Shown here in pieces: positions 8,921 through 18,533 of a stretch of 64,000 nucleotides of DNA. The DNA lies in contig NZ_JACHXV010000005.1 of assembly GCF_014192375.1 (NCBI RefSeq), positions 186,001 to 250,000 on the forward strand. Reading direction: 5' to 3'. This DNA is from Endobacter medicaginis. Its GTDB lineage: Bacteria; Pseudomonadota; Alphaproteobacteria; Acetobacterales; Acetobacteraceae. The notes beneath the pieces were generated by a model that worked only from the letters and a program-made list of their open reading frames with translations, made no database searches and was not told the origin of the DNA. The translations under genes and the position numbers were made by a program. Within the stretch, counting starts at the first letter, position 1. Each line of letters begins with the position of its first letter.

Positions 8921-8938
8921 GGTTCAGTATAATGAACC
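8921..8938. promoter_or_regulatory. IclR-type operator 1 with embedded TATAAT
   Basis: A perfect inverted repeat GGTTCA-gtataa-TGAACC. The spacer and flank contain TATAAT (8928-8933, plus strand, towards iclR) and, on the other strand, TATACT (8931-8926), both plausible -10 elements. A regulator bound here would block transcription in both directions. No good -35 is visible for either. Confidence 0.65.
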
Positions 8939-8941
8939 GAA

Positions 8942-8955
8942 TTCATCATGATGAA
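8942..8955. promoter_or_regulatory. IclR-type operator 2, palindrome TTCATCATGATGAA
   Basis: A perfect 14-base palindrome three bases from operator 1. It shares the TTCA/TGAA half-site ends, so the two sites look like binding positions for two dimers of the same protein. It covers the first ATG of the open frame on each strand, supporting the downstream starts chosen for gabD and the IclR gene. Confidence 0.6.
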
Positions 8956-9016
8956 CGATGCGCATGGTATGGCGGCCTGTCAATTGCGCGCTGATCGAAA
9001 GGATGTGAGTTCCGGT

Positions 9017-9793
9017 ATGCAGGAGATCGAACCCGGAGCCGGGGGTGGCAGCGTGCCGGCCTTGCGCCGTGCGGTGCGGATTCTCGACCTTGTCGCAGGG
9101 TCCACCGCGCGGCCGAATGCTGCCGGGCTGTCCCGCGCCCTGGGGTTGCCGAAAAGCACCGCGCACGGCCTGCTTGCCGCCATGGTGGAGCTCGGCCTGC
9201 TGGAACGTGGCGCCGACGGCAGCTATCGGCTGGGCGTGCATCCGATGCGCTGGACCGGCGGCAGCGTCGCACGGACCGATCTGGTGCCGCTGTTCTACGA
9301 TCATCTGGCCAGCCGACCGGCGCTCGCCGCCTATACGGTCACGCTCAGTGTCCGCGAGGGGGCGGAGGTGGTCTATATCGGCTGTCGCAACTCCGACCGC
9401 CCGCTCGGGGTGACGTTCCGCATCGGCATGCGCCTGCCCGCACCCTTCACCGCCACCGGCAAGGCGCTGCTGGCCAGCCTGCCCGATGCCGAGATCGCCG
9501 AGCTGCTGTCGGGGCCCTGGCCGACACGGCTCACGCCGCGCAGCGTCGGCGGGCTCGCCGCCCTGGGCGCGGAGATCGCGGCGACACGCGCGGCCGGCTA
9601 CTCCCTCGATGACGGCCAGGTGCGCGAGGACATGGTCTGTCTCGGCGCCGCCCTGCGCGATCATTCCGGACAGGCGGCGGCCGGGATGGCGATCAGCCTG
9701 CTGCGCAGCGACGCGGCTCCCGGCCGGCTGCCGGAACTGGGCGCGATGCTGGCAGAGACGGCACGCACGATCTCGCGCCGCCTTGGCGGCTGA
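9017..9793 (+). CDS. IclR-family transcriptional regulator
   Basis: A 258-residue regulator. The winged helix-turn-helix runs from VPALRRAVRILDLVAG through LGLPKSTAHGLLAAMVELGLL, then an IclR effector domain with FRIGMRLPAPFTATGKALLA. The frame is open to 8948, but that start lies inside an operator. I prefer ATG 9017, shortly before the conserved domain; AAAGGA is 13 bases upstream, a long spacing, so the start is uncertain. It is divergent from gabD and the iron alcohol dehydrogenase with two palindromes between, and probably regulates them in response to a small organic acid. Confidence 0.85.
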   Translation: MQEIEPGAGGGSVPALRRAVRILDLVAGSTARPNAAGLSRALGLPKSTAHGLLAAMVELGLLERGADGSYRLGVHPMRWTGGSVARTDLVPLFYDHLASRPALAAYTVTLSVREGAEVVYIGCRNSDRPLGVTFRIGMRLPAPFTATGKALLASLPDAEIAELLSGPWPTRLTPRSVGGLAALGAEIAATRAAGYSLDDGQVREDMVCLGAALRDHSGQAAAGMAISLLRSDAAPGRLPELGAMLAETARTISRRLGG

Positions 9794-9816
9794 GGCGGCG
9801 GGCGGCCGCCGCCGGC

Positions 9817-10713
9817 TCAGCCATGTTGCGGCCAGGCGGCGCCATCGAGGGTTGCGAGCGGGATCTTGAGATAGGAGCGGCCGTTGCTCTCGGGCGGCGG
9901 CAGGCGGCCGCCGGCGATGTTGACCTGCAAGGCGGCGAGGATCAGCCGCGGCATCGGCAGGGTTCGGTCGCGCGCCTCGCGCAAGGCGACGAAGCTCGCC
10001 TCGTCCTGTCCGGCGACATGCGGATTGCTGCGTTTGTGTTCGCCGACGGTGCTTTCCCAGGCCGCCGCCGCGCCTGGCTGCGGATAGTCATGGCCGGTGA
10101 ACAGACGTGTCTCGTCAGGCAGGGCGAGGATGGCGCCGATCGAGCGCCACAGGCGCCGCGCGCAGCCGCCGGGAAAATCGCAGCGCGCGGTCCCCGAGGC
10201 CGGCATGAACAGCGTGTCGTGGACGAAGGCCGCATCGCCGGCCACATAGGTAACCGAGGCGAGGGTGTGTCCTGGAGAGTGCATGATGCGCACGTCGAGG
10301 TCGCCGATCGCGAAATGCTCGCCATCGGCGAACAGGCGTTGCCACTGCCTGCCGTCGGCGGGGAAATCGGGCAGGTTGTAGATGTCCTTCCACAGGCGCT
10401 GCACCGCGACCACCTCCGCGCCGGTCGCGGTCGGCGCGCCCGTTCGCGCGTGCAGCCAGGCGGCGGCCGAGAAATGGTCGGCATGCGGATGGGTGTCGAG
10501 GATCCAACGCAGTTGCAGCCCTTCGCGGGCGATCAGCCCGAGCAGGGCTTCGGCATTGTGTGTGGCGAGCGCACCGGAGGCGGGATCGAAATCCAGCACC
10601 GGATCGATGATCGCGCACGCGCCGCTACGCGGGCAGGCGAGCACATACTGGATCGAGGAGGTGGCCGGATCGAACAGTCCGTGCACGATCGGTCGCGCCG
10701 TGGCGGTGCTCAT
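9817..10713 (-). CDS. MBL-fold hydrolase, persulfide dioxygenase / Blh-like
   Basis: A 298-residue metallo-beta-lactamase-fold enzyme. Metal motifs are THPHADHFSAAAWL, HSPGHTLASVTYVAGD, the bridging Asp in FVHDTLFMP and FTGHDY. The arrangement and length fit the Blh/ETHE1-like group, which oxidises glutathione persulfide or takes part in sulfide detoxification. The open frame extends to 10812; MSTATARP at 10713 is the natural start because upstream residues are low-complexity Arg/Ala. It is divergent from a sulfide:quinone oxidoreductase, which supports a sulfide role. The exact reaction is not provable from sequence. Confidence 0.82.
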   Translation of the reverse strand: MSTATARPIVHGLFDPATSSIQYVLACPRSGACAIIDPVLDFDPASGALATHNAEALLGLIAREGLQLRWILDTHPHADHFSAAAWLHARTGAPTATGAEVVAVQRLWKDIYNLPDFPADGRQWQRLFADGEHFAIGDLDVRIMHSPGHTLASVTYVAGDAAFVHDTLFMPASGTARCDFPGGCARRLWRSIGAILALPDETRLFTGHDYPQPGAAAAWESTVGEHKRSNPHVAGQDEASFVALREARDRTLPMPRLILAALQVNIAGGRLPPPESNGRSYLKIPLATLDGAAWPQHG

Positions 10714-10966
10714 GGCGCCGTCGGCGCGCGGCGCCACGCATCGCCCGGCGCATTGGCCCGCCCGTCGAGGTGCTGCGGCCCGGGATGCGGCAGTCCTGTG
10801 CCGGGGCGCCATGCCGGCGAGTCCAGCACAGGTCCGGGGCTCGTGGTATCTGCGGCAGCGGACGGCTCAGGCGGCATGGGCTGGCTCGGTCAGAGGATTG
10901 ACGTTGTCCGACGTATGCACCTGATTTGCGCCTTGGATATCGTCTGACGCAACTCCGGAGCAAGAA

Positions 10967-12214
10967 ATGAGCGCGACCAGCGACGCCGTATCGTGTGATG
11001 TGCTGATCGTCGGCGGGGGCGCGGCGGGCATCGCCACGGCGGCTCTGCTGCGCCGCCGCCGCCCGGGGCTCGACATCGCCATCGTCGAGCCGCATTCGGT
11101 CCACTGCTACCAGCCGGGCTGGACGCTGGTGGGCGCAGGGGTCATGACCCGTGCGCAGACCGAGCGCCCGGAGGTGCGGCTGATCCCGCCCGGCGTGCGC
11201 TGGATGCGGAGCGCGGCAGCGGCGTTCGATCCGGACAACGACCGCGTCGATCTCGTCGATGGCCGTCGCGTGTCCTATCGCCGGCTGGTGGCGTGCCCGG
11301 GACTGAAGACCGACTGGGCGGCAATCCCCGGCCTTGCGAAGTCGCTCGGCCGCAACGGCGTGTGCAGCAACTACAGCGCCGAAGGTGCGCAACGTACGTG
11401 GCAGTTCCTGCAACAGTTCCGAGGCGGAACCGCGCTGTTCACCCAGCCGCCGATGCCGATCAAATGCCCCGGCGCGCCGCAGAAGATCGTCTATCTCGCT
11501 GCCGATCATTTCCGGCGCAGCAATATTCTCAACCAGACCAGGATCGAGTTCCATGTTGCCGGAGATGCATTGTTCGGCGTCGGCTTTTTCGTGCCTGTCC
11601 TGAAGAGCCGGATCGAGCGCTACGGTATCGACCTGCATTATCACTCGAACCTGAAGTCGATCGACGGCGACAACAGGATCGCGACCTTCGCCGTCAGCGA
11701 TGCGGACGGCACGCGCGACGAGCAGCGCGCCTTCGACCTGTTGCATGCGGTGCCACCGCAGGGTCCGCTCGATGTCGTACGCGACAGTCCGCTGGCCAAC
11801 GCCGCCGGCTGGATCGATGTCGATCAGGTTTCGCTGCGTCATGTCCGCTACGGAAATGTCTGGGGCCTCGGCGACGCGACCTCGACTCCGAATTCCAAGA
11901 CCGCGGCTGCCGTGCGCATGCAGTCGCGCGTGGTGGTCGACAATCTTCTCGCTGACATCGACGGGCTTTCGAACGCCGCTGCACAGGCCGCCTATGACGG
12001 CTACGCGTCCTGCCCGCTGACGGTGTCCTACGATGAGGTGGTGATGGCGGAGTTCGGTTATGGCGGCAGGATCATGCCGACCTTCCCGCTCGATCCACGC
12101 GTGCCGAGGCGCTCGATGTGGGAGCTGACGCGACATGTGGTGCCGCGTCTCTACTGGGATGTCATGCTGCGTGGCCATACGCTCGACATTGCGCACCGGC
12201 CCCGGGATTTCTGA
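10967..12214 (+). CDS. sqr: Type II-like sulfide:quinone oxidoreductase
   Basis: A 415-residue flavoprotein that would oxidise sulfide and pass electrons to quinone. The N-terminal FAD motif is VLIVGGGAAGIATAALL (13-29). VCSNYSAEGAQRTWQFLQ, PIKCPGAPQKIVYLAADHF and NSKTAAAVRMQS match mitochondrial-type SQOR. The Cys of KCPGAPQK (residue 167) is kept, but the position matching the second redox Cys (GDC in human SQOR) is Ala304 in GLGDATSTPN, so sulfane-sulfur transfer may differ or the substrate may be another thiol. GGAG lies 7 bases before the ATG. The 253-base gap upstream separates it from the divergent MBL gene. Confidence 0.85.
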   Translation: MSATSDAVSCDVLIVGGGAAGIATAALLRRRRPGLDIAIVEPHSVHCYQPGWTLVGAGVMTRAQTERPEVRLIPPGVRWMRSAAAAFDPDNDRVDLVDGRRVSYRRLVACPGLKTDWAAIPGLAKSLGRNGVCSNYSAEGAQRTWQFLQQFRGGTALFTQPPMPIKCPGAPQKIVYLAADHFRRSNILNQTRIEFHVAGDALFGVGFFVPVLKSRIERYGIDLHYHSNLKSIDGDNRIATFAVSDADGTRDEQRAFDLLHAVPPQGPLDVVRDSPLANAAGWIDVDQVSLRHVRYGNVWGLGDATSTPNSKTAAAVRMQSRVVVDNLLADIDGLSNAAAQAAYDGYASCPLTVSYDEVVMAEFGYGGRIMPTFPLDPRVPRRSMWELTRHVVPRLYWDVMLRGHTLDIAHRPRDF

Positions 12215-12232
12215 AATCCCCGCCGACCGCGC

Positions 12233-14341
12233 TCAGTGGAGCGTCGCCATCCGGATCGGCTGGTGGGAGAGATCGCCCTCGTCGGCGTAGAGCGGCCAGG
12301 CGCCGCGCGCCAGCGCATCGAGCGACGGGCAAGGAAGCTTCATGCGCGCGGCATAGATCCACAGGTATGACAGGCCGCGCCGCACGAATTGCCTGGTCTC
12401 GTCAAGCGGGATCGATTCGATGAACAGCAGCGGATCGCTGTCGTCGGCCGACGTGGCCGCCCAGCTTCGCATCGCGTTGGGACCGGCATTGTAGCTGGCC
12501 AGCAGCTTGATGAGGTTGTCGTCGATTCCCGAGCTGTGCGCGAGATAGTTCACGTAGCGCTGGCCGAGATCGAGATTGAGGGCCGGATTGTGCAGGCGCG
12601 ACGGTGTGCCGGTGAAGCGGTCCGGATCTCCGGTCACATAGCCGGCGGTGACCGGCATGAGCTGCATCAGCCCGTGCGCGCCGGCACCCGAGACGGCGCC
12701 TGCATCGAAATTCGATTCGAGGCGGGTCAGCGCATAGACCAGCGCCGGATCGGTGGTGAAGCCGTGCGCGGGATGCAGGTGCGGCACCGGGAACCGCTCG
12801 GCATCGACAGGCTGGCCGTACTGCGCCTCGATCAGTGTCGCCGCCTGAGCGGCGAGGCCGGTCAGGCCTGCGGCGCGTGCGACCAGCATGATCGAGTGTC
12901 GCAGTGCCGGATCACGTCCCGACAGCCCCCACAGATTGCGCAGCGCGGCCTCGGCGCGGCTGTCCTGCCCGACCTGGAGCAGCGCGAGCGCGCGGCGCCC
13001 CTGCGGTGTGCAGCCGAGGGCCTCGATGTCGATCTCGCCCAGCAGCGGGTTGGAGACCCGTGTCGGCGGTGCCGCCGACACATCGGTGGCATCGAGGAGC
13101 AGCCGGACCAGGCCGGTGTGACGACCCGGGTCCAGCGCGGCATCCACCAGCCGCGGTGCGATCTCGTGCAGCGAGATCGCATGCGACCGGCGCGGAGCCG
13201 GCTCGGCGGGTGCTGCCTGCGCGTCGTCCGACGTATCGGCCGGGTCGCTGACGATCGGCCGGCCCAGCATCCTGCTCGCCAACAATCCATAGAAGGTGTG
13301 CGGCAGGGCCGCGGCATTCTCCAGCCACGGCACGTAGCCGAGCCGGTCGCCGGCGCGCAGGTGCGCCCGTGCCGCCCACAGCGCCGCACCGGCGCGCAGG
13401 CTGGCGGAAATCGATTTCGCGCGGGCCGCCGCCTCGAAGCGGGGAATGGCGGCGTGGATGTCACCCGAGCGCCAGGCCGCGAGCCCGGCGACGAACGGGC
13501 CGAGCCCGGCCTGCTCGCCGCTGATGTGCCAGGCGTCCATGCCGATCGTGGCGGCGTTGTGGTCGAGCCCCTGGGTGAAGAGGTCGAGCGCCACCTCGGA
13601 GCGGAGTTGCCCGGCATAGGCGGCGGAAAGGCCGCGCGTATGCGCGATCAGCCGCAGGGCGCTATCCGCGCCCTTCAGCCCCGCGCCGGAACGTTCGCGC
13701 ACGGCGTGGTCGAGCGACGGATTGCGGCTGTAGCCGGTCGTGGGTGCGTCGGCTTCCTCGGGTGTCGGACCGGTGCCGCCAGCCGCGTCCGGGGCCAGGA
13801 AGGCGACATCCGGCGCCGGTGGCGCGGCGGCCCCTGCGGGCAGGCGGAACAGCAGGGCTGCGTGGATCGCCCGCGCGTCCGGCTGATCGCCATAGGCCTG
13901 CAGCCAGCCGGACAGCGCGCCGGTCAGGGATGGCTCGGCCGAGCCGGCGGCGGCTTCGCGCAGGTAGCGGTCGGCGAGGATGTCGCCGACAAGGGTGCGA
14001 TCGCCGAGTGCCGCGGTCTCGCGTGCCGCCGCCTCCATGGCACCCTGCTCCTGGAGGATGAAGATGTGGCGGATGCGTGCAGCGACGGAGGGGCTGAGCG
14101 GCTCGGGCAGGCCGACGCCGCCCCAGCCGCCCGACCCGCTGCGTGGCACGGCGAAGGCGACCTGGTTGCCGGATTCGGCGCCACCGTCGGACGTGCCCGC
14201 GGGTGCCGCCACCTGTCGCGCCGGCTGGGCGCGGGCGCTGCCGGTGCCTCCGCCCGGCAGGGCGGCTGCCAGCAGCAGCGCACCGGTCAGCAGGGCACGG
14301 GCGGCACGTGGCCGTGAGGGGGGACGCTGGACGGTCCGCAT
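12233..14341 (-). CDS. slt: Soluble lytic transglycosylase
   Basis: A 702-residue periplasmic muramidase-like enzyme. It starts with a Sec signal (Arg-rich n-region, then LLTGALLLAAALPGG). A long alpha-helical superhelical region fills the middle, and a C-terminal GEWL domain has catalytic Glu in LTRLESNFDAGAVS and the AHGLMQLMPVTAGYV motif. It cleaves the MurNAc-GlcNAc bond with 1,6-anhydro formation. The frame is open to 14467. The start at 14341 is chosen because it puts the signal peptide at the N-terminus; ATG 14425 is possible, and neither has a clear ribosome site. Convergent with sqr, 18 bases apart. Confidence 0.9.
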   Translation of the reverse strand: MRTVQRPPSRPRAARALLTGALLLAAALPGGGTGSARAQPARQVAAPAGTSDGGAESGNQVAFAVPRSGSGGWGGVGLPEPLSPSVAARIRHIFILQEQGAMEAAARETAALGDRTLVGDILADRYLREAAAGSAEPSLTGALSGWLQAYGDQPDARAIHAALLFRLPAGAAAPPAPDVAFLAPDAAGGTGPTPEEADAPTTGYSRNPSLDHAVRERSGAGLKGADSALRLIAHTRGLSAAYAGQLRSEVALDLFTQGLDHNAATIGMDAWHISGEQAGLGPFVAGLAAWRSGDIHAAIPRFEAAARAKSISASLRAGAALWAARAHLRAGDRLGYVPWLENAAALPHTFYGLLASRMLGRPIVSDPADTSDDAQAAPAEPAPRRSHAISLHEIAPRLVDAALDPGRHTGLVRLLLDATDVSAAPPTRVSNPLLGEIDIEALGCTPQGRRALALLQVGQDSRAEAALRNLWGLSGRDPALRHSIMLVARAAGLTGLAAQAATLIEAQYGQPVDAERFPVPHLHPAHGFTTDPALVYALTRLESNFDAGAVSGAGAHGLMQLMPVTAGYVTGDPDRFTGTPSRLHNPALNLDLGQRYVNYLAHSSGIDDNLIKLLASYNAGPNAMRSWAATSADDSDPLLFIESIPLDETRQFVRRGLSYLWIYAARMKLPCPSLDALARGAWPLYADEGDLSHQPIRMATLH

Positions 14342-14568
14342 CGTGGCGGCACGTCCGCCCACCGGCGGCACGGCCCCGGGATGGGGGGCCGTGTCCGGCG
14401 TGCGTCTGTGAAGGGAACTCCACATGGTCGGCGGGGCATAGCGGCCGTCCCGCAGGCTGGCAATCACACGGATGTGAAAACCTGTCTATCATTGCGGTAA
14501 TGGCAGCCGTGCAGGAGGCCCGCAAGAGGGCAAGAACTTTGCCATGGCAGGAATTTAGCGGCAGCCTA

Positions 14569-15468
14569 TCACAAATTCGTGATCGGTCCGTCGGGAGCAG
14601 AATCCAGCCGTGCGCGCAGGGCCAGCAGCCCGTGCCAGGCCGGTCGGCGGAGGCGCGGCTGGGCGGCCAACATCGACGGGTGGGTGAGGGCTGTCGCATC
14701 GACGGTGACGCCGTCGCCGGCATCGATGTCGAGGCGCCGCGCCGCGCCGCGCGGGCCGCTGGCGACATCCGCGTCGGCCAGCAGCAGGCGCAGCGGCAGC
14801 TTGCCGAGCAGCAGCGCCGGCACCCTGACCGCGTCCGTCCCGCCCGTGCCATGACCTGCCGCCACAGGGCCGCCCCGGGCGACGATTTGCCTGGCGGCAA
14901 GCACGAGGCGGCGGCGCAGGAAGGGGGCGCAGGTGGCGAGTTCCACGCCCGCCGGCGGCCGGCCGCCGGGCGGTCGCCACGCGATGCCGGCCATCAGCGC
15001 GCAATCGTCCCGCGACAGGCCGATCGCGCCGAGCATGCGGTCGAGACCGGTCCCCGCCCGGCCGGCGAACGGTTCGCCGGAGCGGTCCTCGTCCTCGTCG
15101 GCAGTCTCGCCGACCACGATCAGCCGCGCCCGCGTGCCGAGGCTGACGCGCACCGTATGCGAGGCCGCCTGCCGCAGCCCGAAATCGTCGAACCCCTCCA
15201 TCGCGCGCTGGAGCGCGTCGAGATCATGGCAGGACGCCGCGGCGGCTTCTGCGCGCTGGGCGGGTGTGCCGAGCGCGGGAGCCGGCAGGGCAGTCGGGAT
15301 CGGCCCGGGCGGCGGCGGCACGCTCCGGGCAGCCGGGCCGGACAGGCGCCGGTCGATCGCGCTCTCGGCGAGGGCCTCGTCGGCGCCCCACTCGACCAGC
15401 AGGCGCAGCCAGGCGAGGGCCGGGCGGGCGTCGGGCGCGGTCGGGCTGCCGGGCGGGGAATTGCGCAT
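14569..15468 (-). CDS. Uracil-DNA glycosylase, family 4-like, divergent
   Basis: A 299-residue protein with a poorly conserved 70-residue N-terminal region and a UDG-superfamily domain. Recognisable pieces are GETADEDEDRSGEPFAGRAG (motif A region, canonical GEAPGxxED), GIAWRPPGGRPP (canonical WRPPGNR) and the C-terminal THPSMLAAQPRLRRPAW with the active-site His. It would remove uracil from DNA. The Pro-Gly of motif A is missing, and only three Cys are present in the domain (SCHDL, DDCAL, ATCAP), so a classical 4Fe-4S cluster is doubtful. Divergent from the TPR gene. Confidence 0.75.
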   Translation of the reverse strand: MRNSPPGSPTAPDARPALAWLRLLVEWGADEALAESAIDRRLSGPAARSVPPPPGPIPTALPAPALGTPAQRAEAAAASCHDLDALQRAMEGFDDFGLRQAASHTVRVSLGTRARLIVVGETADEDEDRSGEPFAGRAGTGLDRMLGAIGLSRDDCALMAGIAWRPPGGRPPAGVELATCAPFLRRRLVLAARQIVARGGPVAAGHGTGGTDAVRVPALLLGKLPLRLLLADADVASGPRGAARRLDIDAGDGVTVDATALTHPSMLAAQPRLRRPAWHGLLALRARLDSAPDGPITNL

Positions 15469-15615
15469 GGCTGCTTGTCACCGCTCGGGGGCGGGCGAGG
15501 CAAGGGATAAGAGCCTGTTTCGAAACGTGCCCTGGGGCGCGTCTTGCGCCCGGCACCGGCCCTCACCCCAGGCGGTGGCGTTGACGGCTGCGCCGGTTGC
15601 TCTCAACTTCCGCTC

Positions 15616-17640
15616 ATGGATGCGCCGCTTCGCAGCTCGGGACCCGTGACAGGATCGCCGCAGGGTCCGGGCTGCGCCCGCGCCCGGCGCCGCGGGATCG
15701 CACTCGCCGCGGTCGGGGTGCTCGCAGCGGTTGCCGCGTCGTGGCCGGCTCTGGCCGCGACCGATGCTGAAGCCGGGGTCACCACCCGGCCGGGGCGCCT
15801 GTCCGGCGGGCCGCCGCTGGCGTTTCCGGTGAAGGATTTCCTGATCGGCGAGGTGGCGCTGGCGCGCTTCGACGCCGCCCATGCGGCGCCCGCGCTGCTG
15901 CGGGCCGCGGCCGAGGTGCCGCAGGATCGCGATCTGGCGATGGAGGCGCTCGTCGCGGCGGTGATGGCGGATGGCGCCGTGGGCTCGGGCCCGGATACGT
16001 CGCCCGAGCGGGTCCGGACCCTCGCGCAGGGTCTGGCCGGCCAGCCGCTGGCCGCGCTGGTGCTCGGCAACGCGGCCGTGCGCGCCGACGACTGGGCCGG
16101 TGCGCGTCACGCCTATGCCTCTGTCAATGGCGGCGGCTTCGACGGGTTGCGGCCGCTGCTGGTGGCGGCGGCCGAATGGGGGGCGGGCCACCCCGATGCG
16201 GCGCTGTCGACGCTCGGCGCGTCGGGCCGGGCCGGTGGACGGGCCACGGCGCCCGGTGGCATCTATGCGCTGTTCGGCGCCCGGATCGCGCTGGCTTCAG
16301 GCCGGACCGCGCAGGCTGAACTCCTGCGCAATGCCGGGATGTCGGGCCTGCCCACGAGCAATATCGTGCTGGTCGGGCTGGCCGCCGACCTCGCCGCCAG
16401 GCGGGGCGAGTTCGCCGCGGCCCGACGGATGCTGCACGTGATGGCGTTCGGCCGTCCGGGCATGGCGCTGTCCGAGGCCGGATGGGCCGACAGCCTGCGC
16501 GGTGCCGCGGCACCGACAGCCTCCGGCATGATCGCGCAGGTCTATGCCGCAGCGGGCTTCGCGGTCGGCGCGATGATGGCCGACACGATCGAGCAGCAGA
16601 CGACGGCGCGCGGACAGGGCGGGGGCCAGGACGGGGCCGCCCGCGACGAGCGGCTGCCGCCCTCGGCGCTGCGCGACCTGTCGCGGATCGCCCAGCGCGA
16701 CGAGATCGTCCGGCTGCGCCTCGCGCTCTCGATCGATCCCGGGCTCGATGCGGCGCGCATCGCCCTGGCGGAGGTGCTGGCCGATGCCGGGGCCGGGCGC
16801 GGGCCCGAGGGCGAGACGGACGCGATCGCCGAACTCGCGAAGGTCGATCCCGCCTCGCCGCTGGCGCCGGCGGCGCTGTGGAGCGAGGCCGGGATCGAGG
16901 CCGATCTCGGTCGGTCCGACGCCGCCCGCGCCATTGCCACCCGTCTCGCGCAGCGCTTTCCCGCACGCCCCGAGCCGCAGCAGCTGTTCGGCGACATTGC
17001 CATGCAGGCGAAGGATTTCCCCGCCGCGGTCGCCGCCTACCGGCGCGCGGTCGATCTCCAGGCCGAGCTGCGGCGTCATCCGGCCGGGAGCTTCGGCGAC
17101 ACGATCGACGACAATGATGCCCAGGGCGACTGGCCGCTGCTGATGGCGCTCGGTGCGGCGCAGGAACAGGCCGGCGACTGGCCGGCGGCGCATGCGGTGC
17201 TCGAACGCGCCCTCGCCCTCGCCCCTGACCGGCCCGTGCTGCTGAATTTTCTCGGCTATGGCGATCTCGAGCACGAGGCCGACGACCCGCACGCGGTCGC
17301 CGCCGCTCGCCTGCGCCTCGAGAAGGCGCTCTCGCTGGCGCCCGAAGACCCCAATATCCGCGATTCTCTCGGCTTTGCGCTGCTGCTCCAGCACGACCCG
17401 CAGCGGGCGCTGACGCTGTTCGAGCAGGCGGCGGAGAAGATGCCGGAGGATCCGACGATCAACGCGCATCTCGGCGACGCCTACATGGCGCTCGGCCGCC
17501 GCATCGAGGCCGTCGAGCAGTGGGAATGGGCGCTGCTGTGTCATCCCGAGCCGGCGGATGCGGCCGTGCTGCGTCGCAAGCTCGCCGAGGCGGGGGCCGC
17601 CGCCGTGGCCGCGCCCGCATCGGCCAAGGCAGGTCCGTGA
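15616..17640 (+). CDS. TPR-repeat protein with N-terminal export signal
   Basis: A 674-residue protein beginning with an Arg-rich stretch and a hydrophobic segment ([21 protein letters not shown]), a signal peptide or anchor. The rest is helical. Clear tetratricopeptide repeats occupy the last third ([45 protein letters not shown]). Such proteins are scaffolds, often linked to envelope assembly; no specific partner can be named. The open frame begins at 15544, and 15616 is chosen to put the signal near the start. Its stop overlaps the ispE GTG by four bases (GTGA), so the two are coupled. Confidence 0.8.
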   Translation: MDAPLRSSGPVTGSPQGPGCARARRRGIALAAVGVLAAVAASWPALAATDAEAGVTTRPGRLSGGPPLAFPVKDFLIGEVALARFDAAHAAPALLRAAAEVPQDRDLAMEALVAAVMADGAVGSGPDTSPERVRTLAQGLAGQPLAALVLGNAAVRADDWAGARHAYASVNGGGFDGLRPLLVAAAEWGAGHPDAALSTLGASGRAGGRATAPGGIYALFGARIALASGRTAQAELLRNAGMSGLPTSNIVLVGLAADLAARRGEFAAARRMLHVMAFGRPGMALSEAGWADSLRGAAAPTASGMIAQVYAAAGFAVGAMMADTIEQQTTARGQGGGQDGAARDERLPPSALRDLSRIAQRDEIVRLRLALSIDPGLDAARIALAEVLADAGAGRGPEGETDAIAELAKVDPASPLAPAALWSEAGIEADLGRSDAARAIATRLAQRFPARPEPQQLFGDIAMQAKDFPAAVAAYRRAVDLQAELRRHPAGSFGDTIDDNDAQGDWPLLMALGAAQEQAGDWPAAHAVLERALALAPDRPVLLNFLGYGDLEHEADDPHAVAAARLRLEKALSLAPEDPNIRDSLGFALLLQHDPQRALTLFEQAAEKMPEDPTINAHLGDAYMALGRRIEAVEQWEWALLCHPEPADAAVLRRKLAEAGAAAVAAPASAKAGP

Positions 17641-18533
17641 GCGCGGTGACGTCCGAGGCGGCATCGGACTTGAGCGTGCTGGCGCGCGCCAAGGTCAATC
17701 TCGCGCTTCAGGTCACCGGCCGCCGCGCGGACGGCTATCACCTGCTCGATTCGCTGGTGGTGTTCGCCTCGATCGCCGACCGGATCTCGGTCGCGCCGGC
17801 CGAGGCGCTGTCGCTGCGGGTCGCGGGGCCGTTCGGGGCGGCGCTCGCTGGGGCCCCGGACGCCGACAACCTGGTGCTGCGTGCGGCGCGCTCTCTGGCC
17901 GGCGCGGCCGGGATCGCGTCGGGCGCGTCGATCGTGCTGGAGAAGAATCTGCCCGTCGCGTCGGGCATCGGCGGTGGCTCGGCCGATGCGGCGGCGACCC
18001 TGCTGGCCCTGCAACGCCTGTGGCGTGTGCGGCCGGATCCGGCCGCGCTGGCCGGTATCGCGCTCGGTCTGGGCGCCGACGTGCCGGTCTGTCTCGATGG
18101 CCGGCCCTGCCGGATGCGCGGCATCGGTGAGATCCTCGACCCGCTGCCGACCTTGCCGCAGGGCTGGATCGTGCTGGCCAACGCAGGCATACCGGTGGCC
18201 ACGCCGGCGGTGTTTCGAGCGCGTAAGGCCGGCTTTTCGCCTCAGCTGTGTCTGCCGGCGCATTTCGCCGACTTCCGCGCGCTGGCGGACTGGCTGCGGC
18301 TGCACAGTGTCAATGATCTCGAGGCGGCGGCGGTGGCGATCTGCCCGCCGATCGCCGGGGTGCTGGCCGGTCTCGCCGCCGGGCCCGGCTGCCTGCTGGC
18401 GCGGATGAGTGGCTCCGGGGGGACCTGCTTCGCATTGCACGACGATGCCGCCTCGGCCGCCGCCTCTGCACAGCGCCTGTCGGCGCAGGGCTGGTGGGCC
18501 CGCTCCGGCCGGCTGGGGGGCGATCCGGCCTGA
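17637..18533 (+). CDS. ispE: 4-diphosphocytidyl-2-C-methyl-D-erythritol kinase
   Basis: A 298-residue GHMP kinase of the non-mevalonate isoprenoid pathway; it phosphorylates CDP-ME at the 2-position. Visible are [25 protein letters not shown] at the N-terminus (Lys and Asn for substrate), the ATP loop [17 protein letters not shown] and the C-terminal [11 protein letters not shown]. The GTG at 17637 is the start: it overlaps the preceding stop as GTGA, with AGG 6 bases upstream, and the first homologous residues follow shortly after. It is coupled to the TPR gene upstream and to the MIP channel downstream (TGATG). Confidence 0.95.
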   Translation: MSAVTSEAASDLSVLARAKVNLALQVTGRRADGYHLLDSLVVFASIADRISVAPAEALSLRVAGPFGAALAGAPDADNLVLRAARSLAGAAGIASGASIVLEKNLPVASGIGGGSADAAATLLALQRLWRVRPDPAALAGIALGLGADVPVCLDGRPCRMRGIGEILDPLPTLPQGWIVLANAGIPVATPAVFRARKAGFSPQLCLPAHFADFRALADWLRLHSVNDLEAAAVAICPPIAGVLAGLAAGPGCLLARMSGSGGTCFALHDDAASAAASAQRLSAQGWWARSGRLGGDPA

